A DNA stretch of 64,000 bases from Oidiodendron maius Zn (lineage: Eukaryota > Ascomycota > Leotiomycetes > Myxotrichaceae). The stretch covers positions 570,689 through 634,688 of the forward strand of contig KN832882.1 of NCBI GenBank assembly GCA_000827325.1, written 5' to 3'. Shown here in pieces: positions 1 through 12,071 of this stretch. The stretch's first letter is position 1; the number at the start of each line of letters is the position of its first letter. The translations under genes were made by a program, and so were the position numbers. Below the pieces are notes generated by a model. The model saw only the letters and a list, made by a program, of their open reading frames with translations. It was not told where the DNA came from and did no database searches.

Positions 1-2
1 AG

Positions 3-266
3 AATCGCAAGTATCTAGGGTATCAGAGACTAGACCTGGAGACAGAGACTCTTTTAGACTATATAGATCACCCTCCTGAGTGGACTGACGAAGAGGTTGA
101 AGCCTGGCTAGACTGGGATACAGAGGAGACTATTGAGGTTGAAAGGCAGGTACAGGCTGAGTTCGATATACATGGAGGGCTTAGTGCAGAGCGTGGTGTT
201 CAGGGGCTTAAGAGGCAGATTAGGAGGGATATTAAGGCTCGACATAAGAGATACCAGCATGCTTAG
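3..266 (+). CDS. 3' end of an unrecognised ORF, possibly transposon-borne
   Basis: An open frame enters from the left edge and runs 87 codons to a TAG. The peptide is acidic in the middle (DDE-rich stretch with repeated Trp) and strongly basic at its C-terminus (RRDIKARHKRYQHA). I do not recognise a family. A GTAG microsatellite and short terminal-repeat-like motifs lie just downstream, and the frame uses many CTA/AGG codons unlike the genes further right, so a mobile-element origin is possible. The start lies outside the window. Confidence 0.35.
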   Translation, partial: NRKYLGYQRLDLETETLLDYIDHPPEWTDEEVEAWLDWDTEETIEVERQVQAEFDIHGGLSAERGVQGLKRQIRRDIKARHKRYQHA

Positions 267-269
267 TTA

Positions 270-290
270 GTAGGTAGGTAGGTAGGTAGG
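270..290. repeat. GTAG microsatellite
   Basis: Five to six perfect copies of the tetranucleotide GTAG/TAGG follow directly after the stop codon of the left-edge ORF. Confidence 0.8.
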
Positions 291-352
291 CGTTATAATG
301 ATTAGATTCAGGGTATTAAGTTATACTAACTGTAAAGGGATACGCTAGTTAT

Positions 353-468
353 ACTCACACCACCTCGTCCTAAAGGGGTAATCTTAGTAATACTAGTATC
401 CACTTCGGCCGTAAAGGGTAATTGATCACCGGGTGGTGTGAGTTTGACATAAGCAGGGTGGTGTGAGT
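353..468. repeat. Short inverted and direct copies of ACTCACACCACC
   Basis: ACTCACACCACC at 353-364 is matched by its exact reverse complement at 432-443 and again at 457-468. A 9-base partial copy (GGTGGTGTG) lies at 701-709. The inner 353-443 interval also contains repeated TAAAGGG words. The geometry resembles the end of a small DNA transposon or a MITE, but no target-site duplication could be confirmed. Confidence 0.5.
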
Positions 469-1319
469 GTAAGGGCCGCCTCTATAGAGCTTGGCACCTG
501 AAAACATTTAAACCCCTCAAAATATCCCTCCCCGCCTTTTCTGAAACTCCTTTGTCCCTTTCGAAATGCTCCTAGCGAGTACCGGCGGTATTACTGCTCC
601 AGAAGGGTCGGTCTGAACTGAGCTGTCATCTTCACTAGCTCTGACATTTCTTCTGCCAGAAAAATATATTCACCAGTAAGAAGCTAACTTTACTATGTAG
701 GGTGGTGTGCTTAATGATTGATCGGCCCTAAATTACTCTAAGCTTAAAAGTCCCTGCATCGATCAAACAGTTCTTGGCATGCATGGCATGTGAGGCACAG
801 ACTGAGGTAGCCACTGATTGATACCGGGGCGTTTGTTATCGGGCTGTTACTGTATTACTGCGAGTTGGTATCATCAACCTTCAGCTCGAAGTTAGTCATC
901 ACAATGGCTGATGCCGTGGGGCGCCCGATACATTCGCACCATCTTAGCGACTTATATTCACGCTATCTCATCTCAATTACTGTTTTCGGCCGAAGGTGGT
1001 GCCAATATAGATGACCATAGCGGTGCGAATGTAACCGGGGTCTTCCGCCGCTCAAAGTCATCAGGGCGTCAGAGCCTCGTTGCCCACGAGATGTATCTAC
1101 AAAAATCTCTGTTGGAGCTTCAGCTGCATTCAGTACGTTGCCCTCCTCAGGGCTTCTGCACCGGAAAGCTGCAGCTCCATCTACCGGACGTTGTCATCAC
1201 TCCTACCGTTTCCGTCCCAATGCGCACTGTGTTATCCTTCGGCCCCTCCATAGACTGTCGCAATCCGGGTGCTGCCGCTGGCCAACCCACTACGAGCTCT
1301 CCACGTCGAAAGAACGACC
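469..1319. other. Intergenic, promoter side of the kinase-vWA gene
   Basis: No supported gene. Open frames starting at 911 and 1138 overlap the first exon of the next gene in other frames and lack family resemblance. The stretch ends at the ATG at 1320. Confidence 0.5.
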
Positions 1320-4300
1320 ATGTCGTCACGATTGGACAAGGATCCAGCATATCAAGAATTCCTTGACTGGATTCACAACAGTTGTCAACCCGGTCTCATC
1401 GATCCAGCCAGCAACGTGGAGCCTCGCATTCTCGACGCGCACGGTTTGCAGGCTTATTTCGCAGGCAATAACTACTACAAGCTCAACAAGCTTCTTCGAA
1501 TTATCTTTCGGGGAGAAGAGGTCCCGGTTGATGCAGACAAAGTTGCGAGGGACTGCAGCCAAGTGTTTTGCACATTACTGCTGATTGGAAAGCCTGAATA
1601 TATCCAGCGATTCGTGGAATACGATCACCTGCAAGACTCCCATCTGCCTTTTGACGATCAATACCCTCCAGCGCACTTTCCAAAATGTACGTCGGATAAA
1701 GATCCGAGCGAATTTCTTCGACGGTTCTGCCAAGAACAATGGACGGTATGCGCACCGAAGATTGACTTCCAAGAGCACAGGATCTTTCAAGATGGTCGGA
1801 TTCTACCGATCAAGATCAAGAGAAGACTTGGCGGAGGCGGAAGCGCAATACTCTACAAGATCGAGATACATCCGGCTTATAATCAACTTGCGCTTTCGAA
1901 TGGTGCCCCACAGGTTAGTCGTTGCCCTTTGCCCAGCATTTTCTAGTGCTTTCCTGACTGTCACCGATATAGTCGTCGGATCATCGGGTGACGAATACCT
2001 ATGTACTCAAAACCTACTTCGGAAGAGATGCTGAAACATACTACCGAAGCGAAGTCACTGCCTTTAAACGGCTTCGAATGCGTACCAATAATATGATAGG
2101 TTTCTATGGAGGCTTCAAACACGGAGATCGATACAATATCATCCTTGAATTCGCCGATATAGGCAATCTCGAAGATTACTTCAAAAAAACACCACCGCCT
2201 ACGACCGGAGAAGAAATAATTATGTTCTGGGAACACTTGTTCAAGTTGATAGAAGCCTTGTTGTTCGTGCATGAGGGAGAGATTATGCCCAATTCAGATG
2301 GAACTTCCCAACCTTTACACGGGTAATTATATTTCAGCCAGATCCCTAGTCTGCAATCTGCTAACTATTTTAGATGGCATCAAGATGTAAAGCCATCAAA
2401 TATCTTGGTAACAACATTAGGTGGGAGTATTGAGTCGCCATACCAATGGTTCTTCAAACTTGCCGATCTGGGAGTCAGTCACTTCAAGACATTCGTCTCA
2501 TCGACTGAGGATGATATGGATAGAGATTCGCAAGGAACTCATACCTATGGTTTGCTTCTGTGTCCTGCTTGAAGCGTTGCAAGACTAACAACGTCTGTCA
2601 GGCGCTCCAGAATGTTGCAGACCAGACGAAACCCTTGGAAAGAGCAAAATCAAGGTCACGCAGACAGTGGATGTCTGGTCGCTGGGTGCAGTATTCAGCG
2701 AGGCCGCGGTGTGGCTGGTGGAGTCCTATCAAAGCCTAAAATTGTACCGTCGAGATCGGCAGACGGCAGCCAATAATTTCCCTGACGTCAGGGGCACGGA
2801 TTGTTTCCATGATGGCCAGAAAATGCTGGAAATAGTCCCCCGGTGGCATAAACGCTTGAAGGGTTGTCTGCGGAGGGACGACCTCATTACCGGACAGGTG
2901 TTGGATATGGTCGAGTGCATGCTTCATGATGAGGGGTCTCGGTCGAAAACGAGGAGCTTTTGGACATGGTCTCAACGGATACTTGAGGGAGCAAAAGGAA
3001 ATTTGAAGGAACGGAAAGTGGGATCGGATCCAAACACTCCCACGAAGCCACGCCCGCCCACGTCGTCAAGTATATCTGATTCTACCTCCTCAGCACAATC
3101 ACAACCTGATGTAATAGCGGAAAATGTTGGTCCGTTTGGCGACTTGCCGAGGGTTTTATCCCCCCATACACTTCATGACACTGACAGGTTCGATCAAGTG
3201 GACATGAGAGGCCAACTTGGTAGAACTGGATCTCAGCGCGATAATTGGGCACAAGTGGTAGCTCTCTATCCCCCATCAAATCGTCAGGTGCATCTACGTA
3301 ATGTAGCCTTTTCTGATTCAGCAAACGCAACCTTCAGTCAAGTTATGGGTACTCATGCAAACACCACACACCACCTTGGGTCAGCACAGCCCCACCAGGT
3401 CACACAAAGTATGAGCGGATTTGACGTTCGCAGAGACGATGGGTATGATCAGAGCTCTTCGGGTCGCATCAATGCTTCAAGGAATGCGATCAGCATGCCA
3501 CCCGGCACAAGCGGACAATACGGCGATTTGCCTGGGATGCTGCGCGGCGAGACTTTTGATTCTGTCGGTACCCTTCGACACACACAGGAGAGCTTTCCCA
3601 AAAGCATTTATTCACAGACAGACTTCAATCAGGAGCGAGGTCTTCCGGGCAATCACTTCCAAGGGAGTTTTGACGAAGGCCCATCTGGAAGTGCAGGTCC
3701 CAGCCAGACACAAATGCGGCCACAGGAAAACCCCCCACAACAACACGCGAATGTTTCATCAGCAAACTATGACGCTTATATTGGCGATAATGGCCGAGGT
3801 ATGTCTATGGGTTATTGGAATCAGCCTACGGCTTCAGCAGGACGGCCCGGGCCTGCATCACCCGCGCCCCATCTAACATCAATGCAACAACAAGTGGAGA
3901 ATTTTCCCAAAAATAACCCAGAAAGCAGGATAGAGGGTTCCCACCAAGGTATGTATTTTTCAAGCACATATTTCTGCCACATGGCTCTCAGCGTATCCCG
4001 AAACGTGTTTGAGAAGGAACAATAAAGTTATTGACTTAGGGACTGCACTCGCAGCTCCCAACTCGCCCCCAACCCCACATAGCTAATCAATACTGACGCC
4101 AAGTTTTTTTCAGTCAACATATCTAATCCACAGATAGCGCCGAGCAGATTTCCTCCCTCTGAAACAACGCCGGCAAAACCGGAAATATCTAATGCGGTTG
4201 CGCGCAAGTCTAAGCATAAACCACCTGCTGTATTGCAGATCGGTACTGCAATATCTGGGTTAAAGAAAGGTAAAGTCGACGCTCTCGAGGGCTATCATCT

Positions 4301-5039
4301 TCTCTTCAGTCGCCTGAAGCAGCGGGATCATGTAAGGCCAAATCACCATTCCCGGTCATCGTGCACTTGCTGACCAGTCACAGGTGTTCATTATCGATGA
4401 TGCCTTATCTATGTTAGATCATTGGAACGATGTGGAGAGCGTGTTTGAAGTTCTGGCCAAAATCGTCAAGTCGGCCGATCCGGATGGTATTGACTTGCAT
4501 TTCACGATGTCGGACGAGGTGTATAATAGCAAGAATAAGTGGGGAGTAAATTCGTCCTCTAAACTTGTTGGCCATGTGCGTGATCGGCGGCGCAAAATTC
4601 GAGGGTCCGTCAACATTACATACAGACTGGACGCCATCTTGGGTCCTTACATAGCGAAGTTAACGAACGCTTATCCAAGAGGGGGTACTGTACGACCATT
4701 GAATCTCTATGTCCTTACCGATGGCGTCTGGGAACCTGAATGCGACCCTTCATCAGCAGTCAAGAACCTTGTCGACAAGCTGAGAAGATTTGGATACAGC
4801 AAAGATTCCAAGCAAGTTGGGATTCAATTCATTAGTTTCGGCAAGAACACGGAAGGTCTTAAACGACTCAGTGATCTAGACGACAACCTTGGACAGGAAA
4901 TGTAAGTGATTATGAGCGATATATTGAGGAGTAGATTTCCTAATTATAGAGCAGGGACATCGTCGATACAACGCCTTCAAATGGAAACGTTTGGAAAATG
5001 CTTCTTGGAGCAATCGACAGAACATTTGATGAGTCATGA
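1320..5039 (+). CDS. Protein kinase with C-terminal vWA-like domain
   Basis: Seven exons join in phase (1320-1913, 1973-2322, 2374-2549, 2602-3948, 4114-4331, 4384-4901, 4952-5039) to give 1096 residues. A helical N-terminal region of about 170 residues precedes a kinase domain. Visible kinase motifs are a glycine loop (LGGGGSA), the beta-3 lysine in VLKTY (about 211), HQDVKPSN (317-324, HQD in place of HRD), DLG (346-348, in place of DFG), APE (375-377) and DVWSLG. A roughly 450-residue Ser/Gln/Pro-rich, probably disordered linker follows. From residue 896 a Rossmann-like segment begins FIIDDALSM and later contains VLTDG, as in vWA domains with a degenerate MIDAS. The kinase is probably active because Lys, Asp and APE are kept. 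No named function is claimed. ATG 1320 is chosen over an upstream in-frame GTG at 1269. Confidence 0.85.
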
Positions 5040-5921
5040 TATTTAAGCACAATCATCTTCCAAATCGCTTGGATGAGTACATCGTTGATCTTTACTCGGC
5101 TTGGTTGGCTAATCGTGGAGTTGGTTATTGGTGTAATTAAACCTCCCCTTCCGTCATCTTTCCACGGTTATGAAGCATTTGCAGAAGCGATTCCGCCTGT
5201 GCAGTACGATTTATGGCATGAACGATGGAGTTTTTGAGCATTTGGATATACCCTTGTATTTATTCACTTCACATTTGAGTGGACAGTTCGTCTACGTGGA
5301 TTTTTGGTCGAAAATGTAACGGGGCGCACGGAGGTACTATGAATTGGGGCCAAACTCTCATTCGAAAACAAATGGTAGAATGGAGACGGGGGCGTTTTTA
5401 ATTTATAAAAATTTCATATCTGCGTGGATTCCACAATGCTCAAGAGGATACCTGCTGTCGTACCCGTGATAAGCAGGCGCTTTCCTATGAATATGCATAT
5501 AGTCTTAGAGGAGATATCTATCAAGTATCCAAAGATTAGACGACAGTCCTGATCTAATGGTCTAAACCAAACAAGACCGCACATATAACACCTGCATTCC
5601 CACGTACAAGCACAACTGCTTCTCTAGATTGCGTAGAATAGCAAGCATCTTGAGAATCATTGTCAATTCAAAATCCAATACCCCGCCCCTCCTAATCTCG
5701 ATCAGATTCTCAGGACTCCCCCAATCAGCTCGCTTTTTAACACTGTAATGTATTTCAAGAGTCAGGTGGCAACAGTTCATAAAGCTGACCTCCGTCCATA
5801 GAAGCTAACATGTTGCTAGTTTTTCATTTAACATGTTCTTAATATTCAGTGCCATAATGGCATTACCACTCGAAGAGCCTCTTCTCGCCAGTATAGTGAC
5901 TTTAATAAATAAATCCCTTTT

Positions 5922-6242
5922 CTACCCTACGCTGCTTCTGTGTGATATCTTGTAGTTGTGGGCCGTCACATTTCTTGTCACATGAGACGTGGAAACTTCC
6001 ACTGAGGGATTGAGGCTACTAGCTTTCTCACGATATGCGTTAGACTGGATCGCCGACTTAGTTCGCCCGGAATCATCTGTGTTGCATGACAAGCAACTAT
6101 CTTCAGTACACGGACTAAGAAGCTTGAAAGAAGGCAGTTCAAGTGTGGGATGACCTCCGTTCGTCGGATTAACGCCCGTTTTGCTTGTTGATCTGCGAGA
6201 AGAACCAGAATCTCCTGTTAGCTGATCGCTAGGAGGAGACAT
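5922..6242 (-). CDS. Possible small hypothetical protein
   Basis: An ATG-initiated frame of 106 codons, Ser/Thr/Asn-rich, with no signal peptide, membrane segment or known motif. Three cysteines occur in a short cluster (PCTEDSCLSC). Support is limited to frame length and a composition less biased than the surrounding DNA. It could be chance, or one exon of a larger gene that I cannot trace. Confidence 0.22.
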   Translation of the reverse strand: MSPPSDQLTGDSGSSRRSTSKTGVNPTNGGHPTLELPSFKLLSPCTEDSCLSCNTDDSGRTKSAIQSNAYREKASSLNPSVEVSTSHVTRNVTAHNYKISHRSSVG

Positions 6243-7330
6243 TCAAGTAACGGGATGTATTAAGGACTGAGTTGATAAGATCTGGAGGTAAGCAGAGAAG
6301 GAAGACGAGGATAGAAATGAGAAGACGAAAGAGTCACCTTCAGGTCAAGGGAGGGCGCGATCCTTATATCTGAGACCCTCAGCCCACACATTCTAGCGCA
6401 TGGCACAGCAGCCTGCCTTAAAGGACAGTGAGTAGCTAGATGGACCAACATCATAAGCCAATCTCCGGCGCCGCTTGTCCACTGTCGCCCGGTGTGACTT
6501 CCCAGGATGTCTCTTGCATGCCGAGCACGCTCGTGGCCAATTTTTGGCTCCTGAGTTGCTTGGTTGGACTCCAAGACACGAACGCCTAACTCTGCGCAGA
6601 CGAGAAGATTCTCAAACGAAGTTGCAAGAACTCGGTTCCTCGTTACGGTGAGATAGCTGATCATGGAGCAGTAGGCTCCAACCAAACCTGGCGGCCCGGT
6701 GGTCGCTCATGTCTGCAACCTGCATGGCTCGGATCATGAAGGAACCGGGCGGTGTGATCATGGACGGAGCTGAAGACCCCCGCCTTGGTCAATGAGGGGC
6801 TCAGAGAGTGACAAGTATCATCGTAGCTATTGCGTGGCCCCACCCCTCGGTAGTCTTATGTCGACTCTGATATACGTTGCGAAAACACAAGGTGCCGTGA
6901 CATCTCCTAATGATCGTTGGTGGGTAAAGAAAGCGATGGGAAATGAGAGAAGGAGTAGCCATTCTTATCTCGGAGGATGTGATCTTCATACTTAAGAGCC
7001 TCGTGCAAACCCGTCGTGGGGAGGGGGGCTGTGGAATAGCGACCTGCATCGAAGATACGACTGGCTAGATTAACCGACCTGGTCTGACTTCCCAGGAAGT
7101 CGGCAGAGCAGACACACCTTTAAACTTTCATAATCCAGCAACTTGTCCTGGCAGGTTTGCCTGGAAACTGAAAGGCACGTAGTCGACGCCCGCATTCGCG
7201 CCTCGTCCCCAGATTTATCATACTTGCTTTGGCGGTGCGGACCGAAGAGGTGACTATAAATGCTAGATGAGCTGGACCCCGATCGGGTGCCATTCTGGAG
7301 TCGCCATAGCTTGAGTTTTTAATGAATTTA

Positions 7331-7377
7331 GGTCGGCATCGGCCATGATGCGCACCAATACTTGGGCGGTGCCGACC
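7331..7377. repeat. Imperfect inverted repeat
   Basis: GGTCGGCATCGGCC (7331-7344) pairs with GGGCGGTGCCGACC (7364-7377) at 12 of 14 positions across a 19-base spacer. A related word, TGGCGGTGCGGACC, lies about 130 bp upstream near 7230. It could be a regulator site or a chance GC-rich hairpin. Confidence 0.4.
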
Positions 7378-7875
7378 TTGTTGAACAGTGTTGGCTTTCG
7401 TTCTCAGTGTAAATAATCGGCAGTTTTCAATTTGGACGATTGGGCACGCTCTGCCACTTACTATTGGCCCACGGCTTTCGCCCAAACGTTTTTTCCGATC
7501 CTAGTGGCGACAAGCTTCTAGTATATAAACTACCAGCTTGCCCGCTTCTGCTGTTTTATCTTATTTTCTCACTATATCATTCACGCTTCGTTCTGGTCGG
7601 CATAGTCTCGCCATTGCCTGTGCATGCTCTGCACAATCTCGCTAACTACGAGTATCCTCATTAAAGGCCTTTTGGCTTTCTAAATGTATATTCGCCCAGT
7701 CTCTTCTTGGATTCTCTCAGTCAACGACTAATCCGGATGCTTATGCTAGCTTTCATCCTCAGACCTGCAGGGTCTCGGATTTAACAACATTATTTATGCT
7801 AAAATACGTATTCTCTGTGTTCACTGTATTCACAATAAGTTATATAACGTATCTTTCCCTAAAATTATAAGAGGC

Positions 7876-9048
7876 ATGAATTACTACAGAGATCGGAGTT
7901 TGTTTATCCAAAAAAAACCTGCAACAATACAGAGACAATCTGAAATCAACGACGAAATTCGTTCTTTATATCTTTCTGGGGCTCCGTTGTTTACGAAGGA
8001 GCAAATTTATGCTGTAAGACGACAGTTCAAGGAATTGGAGGGAAAGCAGGGGAAAGTCTTAGTGACAAGTCTAAATGGGAGGGTAACCGAATTCGTTGTC
8101 AAGACTGGCGATGTCTTATCTTCGGACACGGGTATAGAATGTATCATGTACGTCTAGTCTATTTTGATCACGCTATTGCTGACCTTTACGCTTAGCGGCG
8201 AACCTTGCTTATTCTATCGTTCCATCCAAGAACTCACTTCAATCACCGAGAGAAGTCTATTCACCCCAGCAATTGCCTCTTGTAGTTTTCATATTTATCA
8301 AACGTCGAGCTACCGCAATAAGCTGACAAAGGAGGTTGACAATTCCGAGCAATCCAGACCCTACTATAATAAAAATATAGTCCAAGATAGTTTTAATACC
8401 ACGTTAAACGAATGGGAGAAAAGCAAGCAATGCGAAGATTTACTTCAAGTTCTTCAATCTACTGATTTATCTAATATCAAGCAAATCGTAGCATTTGCAT
8501 GCGGCTCGATGAAACTTGACTTAGGGAGGGAACGACTGGCTCGGCGGTCTATGCATCAACATGGCCTGCTACTGACCATTCGCAAAGCTCTCAAAGAAAA
8601 ACAAAGTTTTGGAAATTCACATGAAATCTCAGCTTGGGTACAGGATCCGGCGTATTGTGCAATTGATACATCGATTTTGATGGAGTCTAGGATTTCTCCT
8701 CTAGATAATCCAGATGGATTTCTAAAGGTGGATGATTCAACAATGGTGCTATCTTTTGCACCTGATGCCCCTATCAAACAAATAATCACAGACATATCTC
8801 GACCTGCGGCGATGATATGGAACAGAGTCACGGAGGACGAGTTCTTTGGTGGAATATTACGGTAAACCCTCCTTAGTTCTTCATACGTTTACATGGCGAA
8901 CCGCTCACTGACATTTAATAGATCAGATCCAGACTCTTCTCGTGTCAGAGAAATGATATCCCAGTATTATGAGATGGTTGAATTTCCGTTTGATGAGGAA
9001 CTATTTTCAAACGTGGCGCTATACGTTCGGCGAAGAGAAGCAGTATGA
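7876..9048 (+). CDS. SRR1-like domain protein
   Basis: Three exons (7876-8147, 8196-8861, 8922-9048) join in phase to 354 residues. The 48-bp first intron uses donor GTACGT. The conserved C-terminal half starts at IVAFACGSMKLD and includes a QDPAYC segment, LDNPDGFLKVDDST and a closing IIT-DISRPAAMIWNRV stretch. This order is known from fungal SRR1-like proteins, which are related to a plant factor in light signalling and clock control and to yeast Ber1. The biochemical activity of the family is unclear, so only the domain is called. The N-terminal 120 residues have no recognised motif. The gene sits alone between two STAND/kinase-type genes, and its start is the first ATG after AT-rich, stop-rich DNA. 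Confidence 0.8.
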
Positions 9049-9285
9049 CCAATTGAAAACTTCAACGTTGGAGGGCTAGATACCCCTCAATCTCTCCCGA
9101 GAGCCGCCATTCAATTGATAAGTTATTGACTTCCACTTATGGAGCAATCCCTTGCACCCCATTGCCGCGGCAAAGCCATGAATCTCTCGCCGAGAAAGCT
9201 CCTACACATCCAATGAGCATAATGCAACATAGTTCGCGATCGAATGTAAAAGGTTTGAAAATCCCGAATATTTTTCATTCGGGAT

Positions 9286-12071
9286 TCAATTTCTATCACC
9301 ACCAGCTCCGGCAGCTGGCGAGGCGATCTGAATCTCGGTCTCAGGGGCAGCTTCTCTAACCAGGGTGGAAATCACTTGGTGTGAATTTTCACTTAACGGC
9401 GCAGGCTCCTCTGAAGGATGGAGAGGAATTTCTGGTGACACAGCTTGTGATGTAGCAGAGTCCTCTGTCAGTGTTGAGGAAAGTATATGTGGTTTAGGCG
9501 ACAATTCTGGCGGTTCTGGAACCGTAGCTGGATCCTCGTTGAGGGATGTGGGAACTAAATGTCGTACGGATGTCATTTGTGGGGACTCTGAAGCAGTAGC
9601 TGAGATAGGGGAGGTTGCATGATCTGGGGCTACTGGTGAAAACTTGCGTAGTTCTGCTCTGGTGTCAGCAGCTGCACATGTAGACTCAAATATCTAGAGG
9701 GCACATGCCTTCACGCTTTTCAACTTCATGCATCACTCGATGCATAGCAGGAATAAACTCGTCAATATCCCATCTTCTATCTCGATTCGTATCAGCTCGT
9801 ACGAAAATCTTCCTGAGTAACTCGTCAGGCAGATTAAACTCTTTGCAAATAGCCCTGACCTCAGCTGATGCCATAACATCACTATTAGGAATCTTTCCTG
9901 CGTTGAAGAGGGCAGTATACTTTTGCTCGTCCTCTGCTGATATAGGTCGAATTGGGCGTACGTTCAATATTTTCCTGAGTTCGAACTTGATTTCGTGCAA
10001 TGCGTTAGCGTACTCAACCGCGTTCCATCGCCGATCCTTGTTGGTGTCATGTCGATCAAGAATTTCCCCCACAACATTCGCAGGAACGTCGAAGTGCTTG
10101 GTGTGTTCCATAGCTTCAAATAGCGAAATTCGTAACGGATCTGACTTTTCGATGCTATGAAAGACGTGGTGGTATCCTCGTTTCTCCTCGTCTGTTGCTG
10201 AAGATAATGTCTCTGCGGCATGCGCATCAGCAAGTGCAGTGGCGGCAGCCTCCTCTTTCGCCTTAGCTTTAGCTATTCTTCTGGCAAGTGGAAGGGTTAT
10301 TTCCACAAGTGTGCTGGGGTCTTCTTTGTCTTTGGGAACACGACTAAGTGGTAGCTTGTGTTTCTGCGATTTGCTGTTCATCGCCGTTGGTTCATAGGTA
10401 CCAAACACCATCTGACCAATTTCGGTGTAAAAATACTGCTTGTCTTTGTGGTCTCTTATCTCAAACCAGCTTTTTTGGAGCCCCGTCTGTTGATCGATCT
10501 TGTTGTTGAAACGAGGATCCTCACGGGTAGCTCGACGGGCATGTTTATCGACAAAAAATAACTGTCCCCAGCTGTCGAGGCGCCGTTCCCAACCAGGCGG
10601 CAAAACATGAGAAACTTCATCTTCAGGATTGAGAAATCGAGCGGGATGCACAGTACTCTCTGTTTTCGTTACCGTGTCTGTATATACGATTCGTTGGGTT
10701 CCCCCCTTTTGGTCCATCCATAGATCCCAAGTCCAACCATCGGGCAATCCCTCATCAATCTTCTCATCCGAATAAATGCTCTGAATCCCTCGAGAGCCTA
10801 TCCGAATGGAGGCCAATTCACTGGAAAGAGGATCCCCCAAATCATAAGGAAGCCAATTTATATGGAAACTAAAATCTTAATTAGTCAATAGCCCCTCCAA
10901 GAGGTTTGAACCTATATCATTTGACCTACCCTACGCAACCCATTCCGGGTTGGAAAATATTTTGAAATCTTGCAACTGGTCTTGCAATAGAACTTAGCCG
11001 ATTGCTATCCAGTAGATCTTCAGATGTAATAGGGGTTGTTGGCATTTTATCATATGAAAATGGGGCAGTAAGAAAGTAGGCTCGGGTGGTGCGTGGCCGG
11101 TTTCTTCGTAGGGCCGAAAGATTGTTGAAAGAATAATAGAATGAGTCTTCCTTCTTCATATTCCTGGTGATCATGGTACGTATCAATGACCACCCTTCCG
11201 GCAATGTACACAACCATGCTTCGTCTTCGCTATATTTCATAATTTGGTCCGGCAGGATGACTTGCATCATGGCGGCAACCGCCGACACAGGAAATAAGAA
11301 CTGCCAGCCTCCATTTTTGAACCAGTCTATTGCCCAAGGGTCGTATGGCATGCTACTTGGTGGAGCTGGCCCTGTTATGATAGCAGATTGTGCATCAGTG
11401 ACCGATGTGGTAGCTCCTGGCTCTCTTTCAGCAGCAGTGGGCGAGAGAACTGTCGATTCCATCCCCTTCTTTGCTTCTTCCTTCAATTTGTCGCGGATGA
11501 GGTCTTTGTCTTTGTCCAGCTCCAAGTTTAGATCCTTATTCTCAGAGCGTACTTCCTTGAAAAGATCTTGTAACTTGTCGGGATTGTCGACAATTGCTCG
11601 GATATCGTCCTCATTGGTGCTTCCTACCCGATCTTCAAGTATTTTGAAAAGTAGCTTGACAGTGAGTCCAAATGTGGTCACCTGAACGCCTTGGAGGAAC
11701 GTATTTATTGCGGAGAGGTGTTCATGCAAATTTCTTCGAATGTTTTCTCGTTCAGATTTTGTCATTGAGAATCCAAGTCTTTTCCCAACTCCTTGAAATC
11801 CGCTCATGTCCTGGTAACCATGGAGCAGATTCTTCAGCCGATTCAACGTTGAGCGACAGCTAGCTGCGAGACGAGCAAGAGATTCAGCATGCTGTCGCCG
11901 TAAGATTGAATGGGGGTCGTAAGGGCTGCAACTGCTTATGGCGACATCAATCTCTCGACAGAGTTCTCCAAGTTCCCTGTAGTCTTCGGGCGCAGCCTCG
12001 CACTCTTTCCAGATATCGTACGCCAGCTTACCCGCCTGGACAAAGTCGCTTACACCGAATCCAAAAGACAT
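9286..12071 (-). CDS. STAND-type N-terminal domain fused to WW and EF-hand modules
   Basis: Exon 1 (12071-10930) joins exon 2 (from 10868) through a GTAGGT intron with a TTGACTAAT branch site, in phase. The N-terminus (MSFGFGVSDFVQAGKLAYDI) matches the helical domain common at the front of fungal STAND/NLR proteins, followed by a charged coiled coil. After the junction come two WW-like modules (DGWTWDLW; LPPGWERRLDSWGQLFF) and two EF-hand-like loops (DTNKDRRWNAVEY; DTNRDRRWDIDEF) in an EH-like arrangement. There is no NACHT or NB-ARC. Exon 2 has its own stop at 9686, giving 774 residues. A 43-bp intron (9714-9672) would instead join, in phase, a 127-codon Pro/Ser/Glu-rich tail ending at 9286, for 893 residues. 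I prefer the longer form because the tail frame is open and protein-like, but its splice site is weaker. Confidence 0.78.

Larger units (their letters stand above)
5040..7875. other. Long intergenic stretch, no confident gene
   Basis: Only short open frames are seen. The two longest are on the minus strand, 106 codons at 5922-6242 (listed separately) and 141 codons at 6260-6685 with no recognisable motif. A 13-base word TGACTTCCCAGGA occurs at 6495-6507 and again at 7085-7097. An inverted repeat lies at 7331-7377. A TATATAA box at about 7513 has no obvious gene behind it. Confidence 0.5.

Noticed and set aside
911-1946. Several overlapping plus- and minus-strand frames around the first exon of the kinase gene
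   Set aside because: They overlap the supported exon in other frames, show no motifs and have Ser/Arg-rich shadow composition.
9365-10561. Plus-strand frames opposite the STAND-WW-EF gene
   Set aside because: They are antisense shadows. The minus strand carries recognisable WW and EF-hand motifs.
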